From NCBI RefSeq assembly GCF_018882185.1, contig NZ_JACVOY010000005.1, forward strand, positions 146,769 to 210,768: a DNA stretch of 64,000 bases, read 5' to 3'. The position numbers were made by a program, and so were the translations under genes. The stretch's first letter is position 1, and each line of letters opens with the position of its first letter. This document shows positions 20,236 to 30,415 of this stretch, piece by piece. The notes under the pieces were generated by a model that saw only the letters and a program-made list of their open reading frames with translations, ran no database searches and was not told the origin of the DNA. This DNA is from Polynucleobacter sp. AP-Latsch-80-C2. GTDB lineage: Bacteria > Pseudomonadota > Gammaproteobacteria > Burkholderiales > Burkholderiaceae.

Positions 20236-21648
20236 ATGAAATTGCCTTTTGATGAAATGCTCGACGCAGCCGGTAAGGCCCGTCCCCACTACCAAATTTT
20301 CCACAACTGGTTAAAACAGCAAAGTGACACCCTCATGGGTCTCAAGCGTGCTGAGGCTGACCTCATCTTTAGACGAGTCGGCATCACCTTCGCCGTCTAC
20401 GGCGATGACCTTGGCTCAGAAAGAACCATCCCCTTCGATCAAGTGCCCCGCATCTTTACAGCAAAGGAATGGGAACAGCTAGAGGCTGGTTTGCGTCAAC
20501 GCGTTAAAGCACTCAACCGCTTTATTTATGACGTTTACCACGATGAAGAAATTATCAAAGCAGGCATTGTTCCTGCCGAGCAGATCTTTAATAACGCCCA
20601 GTACCGACCAGAGATGCGTAACGTCAGCGTGCCACGAGATATCTACGCACAAATTGCCGGCATCGATATTGTTCGCGCTGGTGAAGGCGAATTCTATGTA
20701 CTAGAAGATAACTTACGCGTTCCTTCTGGCGTGTCGTATATGGTTGAAGATCGGAAGATGATGATGCGTCTCTTCCCAGATCTGTTTCAAAAATATCGGG
20801 TTGCTCCAGTCGAGCACTATCCAGATTTACTCTTGGAATGTCTCAAGTCTGTTAAGCCAGATGACGTTAAGAAACCTAACGTGGTTGTCCTCACACCAGG
20901 AATGTATAACTCCGCTTATTTTGAACACAGCTATCTCGCCCAGCAAATGGGTGTAGAGCTAGTCGAAGGCAAAGACTTGTTTGTTAAGAATGAGCAAGTC
21001 TTCATGAGAACCACCCAAGGACCAGAGCGAGTCGATGTGATTTATCGTCGCGTTGATGATGACTTCTTAGATCCACTGGCATTCCGCTCAGATTCCACTT
21101 TGGGTGTCGCTGGATTGCTCTCGGCGCATCGCGCAGGCAATGTCACTCTTGCGAATGCCATTGGTACCGGTATTGCCGATGACAAATCCATTTATCCCTA
21201 TGTTCCAGAAATGATTGAGTTTTATCTGGGTGAAAAACCGATTCTGAATAACGTACCCACTTTTCAATGTCGTAAGCCTGATGATTTAGCTTACACCTTG
21301 GCCAACCTAGAAAAGTTAGTTATCAAACTCACGCATGGCGCTGGTGGCTATGGAATGCTGGTAGGACCAGCATCGACCAAAGCAGAGATTGAAGAATTCA
21401 GAGTCCATCTGATTGCGAATCCTGATAAATATATTGCCCAACCCACTCTAGCTCTTTCCACCTGCCCAACATTTGTGGAGTCAGGCGTTGCTCCAAGACA
21501 TATTGACCTTAGGCCCTTTGTCCTCTCTGGCAAAACCATCAAGATGGTGCCAGGCGGATTAACGAGGGTGGCCCTTAAAGAGGGATCTTTAGTGGTGAAC
21601 TCATCACAAGGTGGTGGCACTAAAGATACCTGGGTGTTAGAAGAATAA
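20236..21648 (+). CDS. circularly permuted ATP-grasp protein
   Basis: A 470-residue protein of the circularly permuted type 2 ATP-grasp family (formerly DUF404/DUF407). Recognisable features are the FDEMLDAAGKARPHY start, KRAEADLIFRRVGITFAVYGDD near residue 37, DIVRAGEGEFYVLEDNLRVPSGVSY near 140, a long region with PGMYNSAYFEH, and TLANLEKLVIKLTHGAGGYGM near 355. ATP-grasp enzymes ligate carboxylates to amines, and this family is proposed to make peptide-like bonds. It begins an operon with an alpha-E protein, a transglutaminase and the Anbu peptidase, spacings 13, 18 and 56 bases. The start is conserved. Confidence 0.9.
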   Translation: MKLPFDEMLDAAGKARPHYQIFHNWLKQQSDTLMGLKRAEADLIFRRVGITFAVYGDDLGSERTIPFDQVPRIFTAKEWEQLEAGLRQRVKALNRFIYDVYHDEEIIKAGIVPAEQIFNNAQYRPEMRNVSVPRDIYAQIAGIDIVRAGEGEFYVLEDNLRVPSGVSYMVEDRKMMMRLFPDLFQKYRVAPVEHYPDLLLECLKSVKPDDVKKPNVVVLTPGMYNSAYFEHSYLAQQMGVELVEGKDLFVKNEQVFMRTTQGPERVDVIYRRVDDDFLDPLAFRSDSTLGVAGLLSAHRAGNVTLANAIGTGIADDKSIYPYVPEMIEFYLGEKPILNNVPTFQCRKPDDLAYTLANLEKLVIKLTHGAGGYGMLVGPASTKAEIEEFRVHLIANPDKYIAQPTLALSTCPTFVESGVAPRHIDLRPFVLSGKTIKMVPGGLTRVALKEGSLVVNSSQGGGTKDTWVLEE

Positions 21649-21661
21649 GGGAAGAGTAAAC

Positions 21662-22639
21662 ATGTTAAGTCGCACCGCTGATTGTCTTTATTGGATGGCT
21701 CGTTATACCGAGCGTGCAGAAAATACTGCTCGCATGCTCGATGTAAATCACCAAACTTCACTACTCCCCCAGCCCGCAGAGTTCTTAGAGCAGAGTTGGA
21801 AAAAATTACTTACCATCTCCAAATTGGAAGAGGCATTCTTAAGTAAGTACGATGTCGTCAACCGTGAGAATGTATTGGACTTCATGATTTATGAAACCAG
21901 CAACCCCTCTAGCATCGTTTCTTGTTTATTTGCTGCCCGCGAAAATGCGCGTGTTATTCGCGGCAAGATTACCTCTGAAGCTTGGGAAACCCAAAATACG
22001 ACCTGGCTTGAGTTACAACGCATCCTTGAAGCCCGTAATCAAACCGACCCCAGTCGATTACTCGAATGGGTAAAGCATCGCTGCCATCTCTTTAGAGGGG
22101 TGTTGCTTGGCACGATGCTGAAAAATGAAGCTTTCTACTTTATTAACGTCGGCACCCTGCTAGAGAGAGCCGATAACACTGCGCGAATTTTAGAAACCAA
22201 ATATGAAGTTCAGGATGCGCTAAAGGTTTTGAGCTCCAAAAAAGGAGCTGAGGAAGGTACCGCTGGAGAGTTCTTTGATTTTTATCACTGGGCTGCTTTA
22301 TTGCGCTCTGTTTCCGCCTTTGAAATATATCGCCAAATATATTCCGACCAAGTGACCCCTAAACAAGTTGCTCAGTTATTGATCTTCAATAAGCAAATGC
22401 CGCGTTCATTAGTGTGCTGTGTTAATGAACTCATTCCACTGATTTCAGAAATGAAAAACCAGCAATCAAAAGAAATTGAGCGCTTACTTGGAAAGTTAAA
22501 AGCTAGCCTAGATTATTCCGATATTGATGAAGTCTTTGAACAAGGTCTTGAAGAATTTATTGAAGCCTTCTTAGAACGTATTAACCATATTGCTGATGAG
22601 TTTAGTAATGCTTACCTCATCCCACTGGCTGTTGCCTAA
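21662..22639 (+). CDS. alpha-E domain protein (DUF403)
   Basis: A 325-residue helical protein of the alpha-E (DUF403) family. The N-terminus LSRTADCLYWMARYTERAENTARMLD is diagnostic, and a second copy-like segment, INVGTLLERADNTARILETKYE, appears near residue 165, suggesting an internal repeat of the Glu-Arg motif. These proteins nearly always accompany the circularly permuted ATP-grasp and are thought to act with it, but no enzymatic activity is established. It starts 13 bases after the ATP-grasp stop and is preceded by GGGAAGAG, a good ribosome-binding site. Confidence 0.9.
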   Translation: MLSRTADCLYWMARYTERAENTARMLDVNHQTSLLPQPAEFLEQSWKKLLTISKLEEAFLSKYDVVNRENVLDFMIYETSNPSSIVSCLFAARENARVIRGKITSEAWETQNTTWLELQRILEARNQTDPSRLLEWVKHRCHLFRGVLLGTMLKNEAFYFINVGTLLERADNTARILETKYEVQDALKVLSSKKGAEEGTAGEFFDFYHWAALLRSVSAFEIYRQIYSDQVTPKQVAQLLIFNKQMPRSLVCCVNELIPLISEMKNQQSKEIERLLGKLKASLDYSDIDEVFEQGLEEFIEAFLERINHIADEFSNAYLIPLAVA

Positions 22640-22657
22640 GAAAAATACAGAAATCCT

Positions 22658-23455
22658 ATGCACCTGAAAATCCGTCACCGCACTGAGTACCGCTATGAAA
22701 CACCAGTGCGCTATTCTATTCAGGAGTTGCGCCTGACGCCTCCCAGTACTGCCGGCCAACAAGTAGATAAATGGAAAATTAGCACTCCTATTAAGGCCTC
22801 AAGCTCAATCGATAGCTTTTGCAATCTATGTAGCGTCTTTGTACAAGAAAGTCCGTACACCTCAATGATGATTGAGGCGGAAGGTGAAGTGCATACCGAA
22901 GATGCTTTTGAATTTATGGATGATGCTAAGGCGGTTTCTCCGTACTACCTTCTGCAACAAACCCATCTGACTGAGCCTACCGAAGAGATGCTAGATTATT
23001 TTTCTTACAGTATTCCCAAGAAAAATTCAGTTGACCAAGTACTCAAAATGGCAGAAGCCGTTCAAGGGCTGATTGTGTACACGCCAGGCCAAACCAATTT
23101 TGCAACCACTGCAGCACAATCATTTGCTATGAAATCTGGAGTGTGTCAGGATCACGCCCACATCATGCTTGGACTTTGCCGCGCCTCTGGCATACCTGCA
23201 CGCTACGTTAGCGGTTATTTCTTTGCGGAAGAATCCCCCAACCTAGCAAGCCATGCGTGGATAGACTTTTGTAGTGATATTGATAAGGGTATCTGGACCA
23301 GTGTTGACATTACCCATGCCTGCTTGATTGACGCGCGCCATATTAGACTTGCAGTTGGTCGAGACTACTACTCAGCAGCGCCGGTTAAAGGGGTCCGCTC
23401 TGGCGGTGGTGGCGAAGAATTGAGCGCCAATATCTCCATTTCTCAGATACCCTAA
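22658..23455 (+). CDS. transglutaminase-like cysteine peptidase
   Basis: A 265-residue cytoplasmic protein with an N-terminal bacterial transglutaminase-associated beta domain (residues 1-85, RHRTEYRYETPV) and a papain-like transglutaminase core. The catalytic triad is visible as Cys163 in SGVCQDHAH, His199 in ASHAWIDF and Asp217 in SVDITH. Family members can hydrolyse or form amide bonds. In this operon it may process products of the ATP-grasp ligase or protein tags, which is inference. It lies 18 bases after the alpha-E gene. No signal peptide. Confidence 0.9.
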   Translation: MHLKIRHRTEYRYETPVRYSIQELRLTPPSTAGQQVDKWKISTPIKASSSIDSFCNLCSVFVQESPYTSMMIEAEGEVHTEDAFEFMDDAKAVSPYYLLQQTHLTEPTEEMLDYFSYSIPKKNSVDQVLKMAEAVQGLIVYTPGQTNFATTAAQSFAMKSGVCQDHAHIMLGLCRASGIPARYVSGYFFAEESPNLASHAWIDFCSDIDKGIWTSVDITHACLIDARHIRLAVGRDYYSAAPVKGVRSGGGGEELSANISISQIP

Positions 23456-23511
23456 GGATGCTCTTGAGTATTTAAGAGATAATCCCCTGACATGATTAAA
23501 AGGGTATTGGT

Positions 23512-24387
23512 ATGACGTATTGCGTTGGGCTTTGCTTAAAAGATGGTTTGGTATTTTTATCCGATACCCGCACGAATGCTGGCGTGGATCAAATTGGTAC
23601 TTTCAGAAAGATGACCCTGTTTCAGGATAAAAGTCGTTTCTTTACCCTGATGAGTGCCGGCAACCTAGCAATTACCCAAGCAGTAAAAGAAATCCTACTG
23701 CAAGGTCAGTTACTCAATGGCGTGAATCTCTGGAATGCCGAGAATAGCCATGATGCTGCGGTGGTGGTGGGAGATGCTATCAAACAAGTTTATGAGCGAG
23801 ATCATCTAGCGCTTGAAAAGGCCGGCATCGACTTTAACTGCAATCTCATTTTCGGCGGCCAAATTAAAGGTGAGCGCCCTCGCCTTTTCAATATTTATTC
23901 TGCTGGCAATTTTATTGAAGCAACCCCTGAGACTTGTTATTTCCAAATTGGTGAATCCAAATACGGCAAACCTATTTTGGATAGAGTGGTGAGCTTCTCT
24001 ACCCCGCTCAATCTTGCGACTAAATGCGCTTTGATCTCAATGGATTCAACCCTTAACAGTAATATCTCGGTCGGCCTACCTTTGGATTTACTGGTTTACG
24101 AAAAGAATTCCTTAAAACCCAGCAAGCTCGTTACCCTTGATGAAACCAACCCTTACTTTCAGATGATTCATCAGCTTTGGGGGGAGAAACTTCGCTCTGC
24201 CTTTAATTCTATTGCTGAGCCTAGCTGGAGTGGCGTTCATAAATCGAGCGCTATCTCAGCACCTGCGAAGCGCATGAGTCCTGTACCGATTCATCATCAG
24301 CCGCCTAAAGTAAAAGCAGTTAAAACTAAGGCGGCAGTCAAAACTAGCAAGCCTGCTAAAAAAGTGGTGGCCAAGAAAAAGGCCTAG
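23512..24387 (+). CDS. anbu: Anbu, proteasome-type Ntn-hydrolase
   Basis: A 291-residue member of the Anbu (bacterial proteasome homologue, BPH-related) family, an Ntn-hydrolase resembling HslV and proteasome beta subunits. After removal of Met1, Thr2 would be the N-terminal nucleophile (MTYCVGL), and the SDTRTNAG and FRKMTLF segments follow as in family members. The last 50 or so residues, from about 240, are an unusual tail rich in Lys, Pro and Ala with 13 lysines. Family members form open ring or helical assemblies; substrates are unknown. It closes an operon with ATP-grasp, alpha-E and transglutaminase genes. Confidence 0.92.
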   Translation: MTYCVGLCLKDGLVFLSDTRTNAGVDQIGTFRKMTLFQDKSRFFTLMSAGNLAITQAVKEILLQGQLLNGVNLWNAENSHDAAVVVGDAIKQVYERDHLALEKAGIDFNCNLIFGGQIKGERPRLFNIYSAGNFIEATPETCYFQIGESKYGKPILDRVVSFSTPLNLATKCALISMDSTLNSNISVGLPLDLLVYEKNSLKPSKLVTLDETNPYFQMIHQLWGEKLRSAFNSIAEPSWSGVHKSSAISAPAKRMSPVPIHHQPPKVKAVKTKAAVKTSKPAKKVVAKKKA

Positions 24388-24403
24388 AGAACTAGGCCTT
24401 TTT
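24376..24403. terminator. bidirectional intrinsic terminator overlapping the Anbu stop codon
   Basis: AAAAAGGCCTAG (24376-24387) pairs perfectly with CTAGGCCTTTTT (24392-24403) around a four-base loop. The left arm contains the last Anbu codons and its TAG stop. A run of T on either strand allows termination from both the Anbu operon and the convergent ppsA gene. Confidence 0.85.
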
Positions 24404-24423
24404 AATATTGCAAGCGGTAAGGT

Positions 24424-26820
24424 TTATTTCTTACCCAACATCTCCCAGGTAGCAACAACGCTATCCGGATTCAATGAGATAGAAGTAATCCCCTTCTCTA
24501 CCAACCAGCGTGCAAAATCTGGATGATCTGAAGGTCCTTGACCACAGATACCAACGTATTTATTTTGCTTACGGCAGGCATCAATTGAACGCGCAATCAT
24601 GAACTCCACTGCAGGATCACGTTCATCAAAATCAATTGCCAACAACTCCATGCCAGAGTCACGATCTAATCCCAGCGTGAGCTGAGTCATATCGTTAGAT
24701 CCAATGGAGAAGCCATCAAAATACTCCAAAAATTGATCGGCAAGGATCGCATTCGATGGAACCTCGCACATCATGATGAGTCGCAAGCCATTAACACCAC
24801 GCTTTAGTCCGAGCTTTTCCATCATCTCGATCACGCGTTTAGCCTGATTAATGGTGCGAACAAACGGCACCATGATCTCTACGTTATCAAGACCCATATC
24901 TTCACGAACACGCTTCATTGCAGCGCACTCTAATGCAAATGCTTCACCAAAATCTGCCGAAACATAACGTGAAGCGCCACGGAATCCCAACATTGGATTC
25001 TCTTCATCCGGCTCGTAACGTGATCCGCCAATCAACTTCTTGTACTCGTTGGACTTAAAGTCTGATAGGCGCACGATCACTGGCTTTGGATAAAAAGCAG
25101 CGGCAATGGTTGCAACACCTTCAACCAATTTATCTTCATAGAACTGACGTGGACTCGCATAACCACGGGCAACGCTTTCAACTGCACGTTTCAAATCAGG
25201 ATCAATATTCGGATATTCCAAAACAGCGCGTGGATGAACACCAATATAGTTATTGATAATGAACTCTAAACGCGCCAAGCCAACACCTGCATTCGGAATT
25301 TGGCAGAAATCAAAAGCCAACTGAGGATTACCGATATTCATGGTGATCTTCACTGGAATTTCTGGCAAAACACCGCGAGAAACTTCGGTCACTTCAGTCT
25401 CAATCAAGCCATCGTAAATATGACCCTCATCGCCTTCAGCACAAGAAACTGTCACAATCATGCCATCTTGCAGTAGATCAGTGGCATCGCCACAACCCAC
25501 CACCGCGGGAACACCTAACTCACGAGCAATAATCGCTGCATGGCAAGTGCGTCCACCACGATTGGTGACAATCGCGGAAGCGCGCTTCATTACCGGCTCC
25601 CAATTCGGATCAGTCATATCAGCCACCAATACATCGCCTGGCTGCACACGATCCATCTCACTTGGATCACGGATGATGCGCACAGGGCCTGCACCAATCT
25701 TCTGACCAATCGCACGACCTTTAGCCAATACTTTGGAACTACCCTTCAGCTTGTAGCGCATTTCGACTTGACCAGCCGCCTGACTCTTCACTGTCTCAGG
25801 ACGCGCTTGAAGAATATAGATACGGCCATCTTGACCATCTTTGCCCCACTCGATGTCCATTGGACGACCGTAGTGCTTTTCAATGATGACAGCATATTTG
25901 GCCAATTCAGTAATGTCACTATCTTCTAATGAGAAACGATTACGCTTCTCAGGAGTGACGTCCACTGTCTGCACTTTTTCAGCAGAGCCCTTTGGCACAA
26001 ATTGCATCTGAATTAACTTAGAACCCAAGGAACGACGAATAATCGCTTTTTTATCCTGGGCTAGCATGGTCTTGAATACATAAAACTCATCCGGGTTCAC
26101 TGCACCCTGAACCACCGTCTCACCTAAGCCATAGCTTGAGGTAATAAAGACCACATCTTCAAAGCCGGATTCTGTATCCAAAGTAAACATCACGCCAGCT
26201 GCGCCCAGATCTGAACGCACCATACGCTGAATACCAGCAGATAGGGCAACTTCAGCATGAGCAAAGCCTTTGTGAACGCGATAGGAAATGGCACGATCGT
26301 TATACAAAGAGGCAAATACTTCACGAATCTTTTTGAGAACATCATCAATGCCCTCAACGTTCAAGAAAGTTTCTTGTTGTCCAGCAAAAGAGGCGTCCGG
26401 TAAATCTTCTGCAGTAGCAGAGGAACGAACAGCAAAAGAACCTTTGCCAGAGTCATCTAATACAGCAAATGCTTTACGAATTTCTTCATCCAGCTTTGGC
26501 TGAAAAGGCGCTGTTTCAATCCATTGACGAATTTCAGCACCAGCTTCTGCTAAAGCACGAACATCGTCAATATTGAGATTTTCTAAACGCTTCTGAATGC
26601 GCTCAGTCAAATTATTGTGATTGAGAAAATCCCGAAATGCCAATGCGGTGGTCGCAAAACCAGTCGGCACCCGAACACCGGTGGAAGCCAACTGAGAGAT
26701 CATCTCGCCTAAGGAAGCATTTTTACCGCCGACGGACTCAACATCAGTCATCCGGAGTTGCTCAAAAGGCAAAACATAGGCATCTGCCATACTGCTATTT
26801 TGTTGCTGTTGGTTGGACAT
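24424..26820 (-). CDS. ppsA: phosphoenolpyruvate synthase
   Basis: A 798-residue enzyme that converts pyruvate, ATP and water to phosphoenolpyruvate, AMP and phosphate for gluconeogenesis. The N-terminal ATP-binding domain starts with [19 protein letters not shown], the swivelling domain has phosphohistidine His427 in GGRTCHAAI, and the C-terminal PEP/pyruvate domain ends with the catalytic-cysteine segment [13 protein letters not shown]. Full length. It is divergent from its predicted regulator ppsR with 106 bases between starts, a conserved arrangement. Regulation by reversible phosphorylation of the swivelling domain is expected from the family. Confidence 0.97.
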   Translation of the reverse strand: MSNQQQQNSSMADAYVLPFEQLRMTDVESVGGKNASLGEMISQLASTGVRVPTGFATTALAFRDFLNHNNLTERIQKRLENLNIDDVRALAEAGAEIRQWIETAPFQPKLDEEIRKAFAVLDDSGKGSFAVRSSATAEDLPDASFAGQQETFLNVEGIDDVLKKIREVFASLYNDRAISYRVHKGFAHAEVALSAGIQRMVRSDLGAAGVMFTLDTESGFEDVVFITSSYGLGETVVQGAVNPDEFYVFKTMLAQDKKAIIRRSLGSKLIQMQFVPKGSAEKVQTVDVTPEKRNRFSLEDSDITELAKYAVIIEKHYGRPMDIEWGKDGQDGRIYILQARPETVKSQAAGQVEMRYKLKGSSKVLAKGRAIGQKIGAGPVRIIRDPSEMDRVQPGDVLVADMTDPNWEPVMKRASAIVTNRGGRTCHAAIIARELGVPAVVGCGDATDLLQDGMIVTVSCAEGDEGHIYDGLIETEVTEVSRGVLPEIPVKITMNIGNPQLAFDFCQIPNAGVGLARLEFIINNYIGVHPRAVLEYPNIDPDLKRAVESVARGYASPRQFYEDKLVEGVATIAAAFYPKPVIVRLSDFKSNEYKKLIGGSRYEPDEENPMLGFRGASRYVSADFGEAFALECAAMKRVREDMGLDNVEIMVPFVRTINQAKRVIEMMEKLGLKRGVNGLRLIMMCEVPSNAILADQFLEYFDGFSIGSNDMTQLTLGLDRDSGMELLAIDFDERDPAVEFMIARSIDACRKQNKYVGICGQGPSDHPDFARWLVEKGITSISLNPDSVVATWEMLGKK

Positions 26821-26926
26821 AAAATACTCTCTAAAGATAAGGAAACTGGTATAGCGGCCACCCTAAATGGGGCATGCTTTAATATGATTCTATTGTAGTG
26901 CTGACCCTGACTTTTAAGCCAAATCC

Positions 26927-27754
26927 ATGTCTACTCAAACCCGTATTGTTTTTATTGTTTCTGACGGCACCGGCATTACCGCCGAGAACTTCAGTCAGTC
27001 CATTTTGGCGCAATTTGAGGCCACTTTTAAGCATATTCGCGTCCCTTTTGTGGACAGCGTTGATAAAGCGCATGATGCGGTCAGCAGCATCAACCAAGCG
27101 GCCAGCAAATATGGAGTTCAGCCTATCGTTTTCACCACTTTGGTGAATTCAGAACTCAATGCCATTGTTGCCAAAGCCAATGGCTTGATATTAGATATGT
27201 TCCAGACCTTTGTGGCCCCCTTGGAGGAGGCGCTGGGTATTAAATCCACCCATGCAATGAACCGCCTTCACCACAATGCGGATACGGATGCTTATAAAAA
27301 CCGCATCGAAGCCATAAATTACTCCCTTGCCCACGACGATGGTCAATCCAATCAAAACCTGGCTGATGCTGATGTGATCTTGGTTGGCATCTCTCGAGTT
27401 GGCAAAACACCGACAAGTCTTTATTTGGCGATGCAATATGGGCTCAAAGCCGCTAACTATCCTTTGATTCCGGAGGATTTTGAACGTGGCCGCCTTCCAA
27501 CGGATTTAGTACCATTTAGAAGCAAGATCTTTGGCCTCATGATCGATGCCGAAAGACTTTCGGAGATCCGCAATGAACGTCGCCCTGGAAGTAATTACGC
27601 CAAACTTGAGAACTGTCGTTATGAAATTAACGAGGCGACTGCGATGATGAAAAAGGAATCGATTCCTTGGGTAGTTACTACCAGCAAATCAATCGAAGAA
27701 ATTGCGACCACCGTTTTGCAGGCAATTAAATCGGATAAAACAATCTTAGGTTAA
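26927..27754 (+). CDS. ppsR: PEP synthase regulatory protein (bifunctional kinase/pyrophosphorylase)
   Basis: A 275-residue DUF299 protein that inactivates PEP synthase by ADP-dependent phosphorylation and reactivates it by phosphate-dependent dephosphorylation. The FIVSDGTGITAENFSQSIL start is diagnostic, and the P-loop-like GISRVGKTPTSLYLA lies near residue 152. It is divergent from its target ppsA. Its stop codon shares four bases with the convergent methyltransferase stop, TTAA being read on both strands. Confidence 0.95.
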   Translation: MSTQTRIVFIVSDGTGITAENFSQSILAQFEATFKHIRVPFVDSVDKAHDAVSSINQAASKYGVQPIVFTTLVNSELNAIVAKANGLILDMFQTFVAPLEEALGIKSTHAMNRLHHNADTDAYKNRIEAINYSLAHDDGQSNQNLADADVILVGISRVGKTPTSLYLAMQYGLKAANYPLIPEDFERGRLPTDLVPFRSKIFGLMIDAERLSEIRNERRPGSNYAKLENCRYEINEATAMMKKESIPWVVTTSKSIEEIATTVLQAIKSDKTILG

Positions 27755-28575
27755 CTGCGTCTAACGCGCATCGTCTCAAATAAACAGACGGCTGCCGCAG
27801 TAGAAACATTCAAAGATTCCACACGTGGATCAATCGGAATAGAAATTCCTTTTGACTGCGCCAACAGATCTTCTGAAACGCCCTGGCCTTCGCTTCCCAT
27901 GACCCAAGCAACGGGATGCAATAAATCATCCTGAAGAGAAAATAGCTCGCAATCTGCGTCTGCGGTAGCGGCTAACAATGGCGCTGTGACCGCACTTAAT
28001 ACTTGTTGATTGGACCAACCTTCATAAAGATCTAATAAATGGTGCGCACCCATACCTGCCCGCAATACTTTGCTTGACCAAAGATGCGCGCAACCAGTAA
28101 TCGCAATCACCTGAGTAAAGCCAGCTGCCGCAGCACTACGGAGTATTGAGCCAACATTGCCAGCATCTTGAATGCGATCTAGGATCAACACATCTCCTGC
28201 CAACGTTCCAATCGATTGGGGTAGTGTCAGAGAAGACTTCGGTAAGTCCAGCAGTCCCGCTATATGGGGTGCATTCACTAAATCACTGAGCAGATCCCAT
28301 AGCGCGCTGTCCCATTGGGAAACTCGGGTATCAGGACAGCTCTCTAGATGGGAATACACCGCATGGGCAATCTCATTATTTTGAAGCCCCAGCTCGGAGG
28401 TCAGCAAAACACTTAATGCCGGATCACCAACCCAGGTCTGAACGAGATGAATACCCTCTAAAAGTGCTTTACCACTTGAAATCCTGGCCTTTTGACCTTT
28501 AGAACCCGTAGCTTGAAGTACGCGAATCTCTTTAAACAAGGGATTCTCTTTAGAGGTAATGAGATCAAAACTCAT
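27751..28575 (-). CDS. TrmH/SpoU family RNA methyltransferase
   Basis: A 274-residue SPOUT-class rRNA/tRNA 2'-O-methyltransferase. The N-terminal substrate-binding region ([13 protein letters not shown]) resembles RlmB-like proteins, and the knot shows the three SpoU motifs: [33 protein letters not shown] and [24 protein letters not shown]. The Asn-Val-Gly and terminal Leu-Asn-Val-Ser loops form the SAM site. I chose the ATG at 28575, whose ATGA overlaps the rnhB stop; an upstream in-frame ATG at 28629 lies inside rnhB. The exact nucleotide modified is not evident. Confidence 0.9.
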   Translation of the reverse strand: MSFDLITSKENPLFKEIRVLQATGSKGQKARISSGKALLEGIHLVQTWVGDPALSVLLTSELGLQNNEIAHAVYSHLESCPDTRVSQWDSALWDLLSDLVNAPHIAGLLDLPKSSLTLPQSIGTLAGDVLILDRIQDAGNVGSILRSAAAAGFTQVIAITGCAHLWSSKVLRAGMGAHHLLDLYEGWSNQQVLSAVTAPLLAATADADCELFSLQDDLLHPVAWVMGSEGQGVSEDLLAQSKGISIPIDPRVESLNVSTAAAVCLFETMRVRRS

Positions 28576-29159
28576 AAGGCCTCCAATATTCTGCGCACTG
28601 GCGCAAAACTGCGGCGATGCTCTGCACAAACCCCAAAGTTCTGAAGGGCTGCGAAATGCGCCTCCGTGGGATATCCCATGTGCTGGGCAAATCCATACTG
28701 CGGATGACGTTCGTGTAATTCTTGCATTTGACGATCACGAGTGACTTTAGCCAGGACGGAGGCGGCAGAAATCGCCGGCTCCTTAGTGTCGCCCTTCACA
28801 ATGGCCTCAGCTGTAATAGGCAACTCTGGGCAACGATTACCATCAATGAGTGCCTTATCGGGCCAAGCACCTAAACGGGTCGTTAAATCCTCTATAGCAC
28901 GGCGCATAGCCAACATGGTAGCTTGCAAAATGTTGATCTCATCGATTTCAGCAGGTGAGGCTTCGCCGATTCCCCAAGCTTTCGACTTTTGCATAATCTG
29001 TTCATACAAATATTCGCGGCGTGCAGGGCTCAGTTTTTTGGAGTCTTTTAATCCTGCGATGGGGTTTCCTGGATCGAGCACTACTGCTCCCGCCACTACC
29101 GCCCCCACCAATGGACCACGTCCTGCTTCATCCACGCCGCAGACCCAAATGACGCTCAT
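28572..29159 (-). CDS. rnhB: ribonuclease HII
   Basis: A 195-residue endonuclease that cuts RNA in RNA-DNA hybrids, including single misincorporated ribonucleotides. The catalytic pair Asp10-Glu11 sits in [11 protein letters not shown], further acidic residues are in [11 protein letters not shown] and [14 protein letters not shown]. It overlaps both lpxB (4 bases) and the methyltransferase gene (ATGA), indicating tight coupling at the end of the lipid A cluster. The lpxB-rnhB order is conserved in many proteobacteria. Confidence 0.97.
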   Translation of the reverse strand: MSVIWVCGVDEAGRGPLVGAVVAGAVVLDPGNPIAGLKDSKKLSPARREYLYEQIMQKSKAWGIGEASPAEIDEINILQATMLAMRRAIEDLTTRLGAWPDKALIDGNRCPELPITAEAIVKGDTKEPAISAASVLAKVTRDRQMQELHERHPQYGFAQHMGYPTEAHFAALQNFGVCAEHRRSFAPVRRILEAL

Positions 29160-30415
29160 TGCGTCACTCGCTGTTTACGTGAGCTTGCAATCGTTTGAGC
29201 TACTGCCTGCGCAACCAAGAGCCCCGTAGGACGACGAAGTGTTTCATGCATCTGGGCAAATCGTTCTTTCAGCTTGGCAACTTTATTTGGATGATCCAAC
29301 CAATCTTGTAATGCGCTGGCTAATTTTTCAGGTATTGCATCATCTTGCAATAGTTCAGGCACTACAAATGCCCCACACAGGATATTGGGCAAACCAACAT
29401 ACGGCAAATATCCTTGGCGCTTCATAATCTGAGCCGTTAACCAAGGCACCTTATAAGAAATCACCATCGGTTTCTTCCATAAAGCTGCTTGAAGGGTTGC
29501 CGTACCACTAGCAATGAGGACAACGTCCGATGCCTCTAGCACTTCATCTGCCATACCATCGAGCAAATGAATCTGAATATCAGGATGAGTATTTTTTGTC
29601 TTGAGTAATAACTGCTCAAGAGGCTCACGCAATCGAGGCGTTGCTACCGGAATTAAAAAGTGGAGCTTCTGCCCTTTTAATCGCTCCATTAAAAGGTGCA
29701 TTGTTTCAAAAAAGACCGGGGCGATGAGTTCAATCTCAGAACCACGACTGCCAGGCAGAACGGCAACCACAATGCCATCGAATGTGTTACTAGCAATATG
29801 TAAAGTCTTAGCAATTTTTTCTCTGGCGGCCTGGGTATTTGGCTCAAGCGGTATATCACTCGCTAAAGGATGTCCCACATAAGTAGATGCGACGCCAGCG
29901 CGATCATAGATCTCTGTTTCAAAAGGGAAGATACACAACATGCGCTCAACCGCGTGTGCAATTTTTTTGATACGCCCCGCTCTCCAAGCCCAAATCGAGG
30001 GAGAGACTAAATGCAAAGTCGGAATGCCAGCCTTATGCAATTGCAACTCAACGCCCAAATTGAAATCCGGCGCATCGATACCCAAGTAGACATCTGGACG
30101 ACCCTCGCCAAGGAGGTTGGCAATGAGCTCTTTGCGTAACTTCAAGATTGCAGGCAATTGCTTAATGGCTTCTACATAACCCCGAACACTCAAGGTCTCC
30201 ATCGACCAATCTGAACGCATACCTTCGGCCTGCATACGAGGACCACCGATGCCGTAGATCTCCAAGTCGGACATATCTGGTATTTGATTTAGCGCACTCA
30301 ATACTGGAGCTGCAAGTAAATCACCAGAGGGTTCGCCAGCTACACAAGCTAACTTAGGCAAAGTTAACCTATCGTTACCGAATGATGCCGCGCGTAGATG
30401 CGGCAATAAAGTCAT
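29156..30415 (-). CDS. lpxB: lipid-A-disaccharide synthase
   Basis: A GT19 glycosyltransferase that joins UDP-2,3-diacylglucosamine and lipid X into the lipid A disaccharide at the inner membrane face. Motifs include [48 protein letters not shown] and [10 protein letters not shown]. As listed it has 419 residues and its ATG lies 41 bases inside lpxA. A TTG at 30361 follows the lpxA stop with an AGG-containing site six bases upstream and would give [14 protein letters not shown], closer to the usual family N-terminus, so the true start is uncertain. Confidence 0.95.
   Translation of the reverse strand: MTLLPHLRAASFGNDRLTLPKLACVAGEPSGDLLAAPVLSALNQIPDMSDLEIYGIGGPRMQAEGMRSDWSMETLSVRGYVEAIKQLPAILKLRKELIANLLGEGRPDVYLGIDAPDFNLGVELQLHKAGIPTLHLVSPSIWAWRAGRIKKIAHAVERMLCIFPFETEIYDRAGVASTYVGHPLASDIPLEPNTQAAREKIAKTLHIASNTFDGIVVAVLPGSRGSEIELIAPVFFETMHLLMERLKGQKLHFLIPVATPRLREPLEQLLLKTKNTHPDIQIHLLDGMADEVLEASDVVLIASGTATLQAALWKKPMVISYKVPWLTAQIMKRQGYLPYVGLPNILCGAFVVPELLQDDAIPEKLASALQDWLDHPNKVAKLKERFAQMHETLRRPTGLLVAQAVAQTIASSRKQRVTQ

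Noticed and set aside
21348..21761. 137-residue minus-strand frame spanning the ATP-grasp/alpha-E junction
   Set aside because: Antisense to conserved coding sequence; translation shows no recognisable domain.
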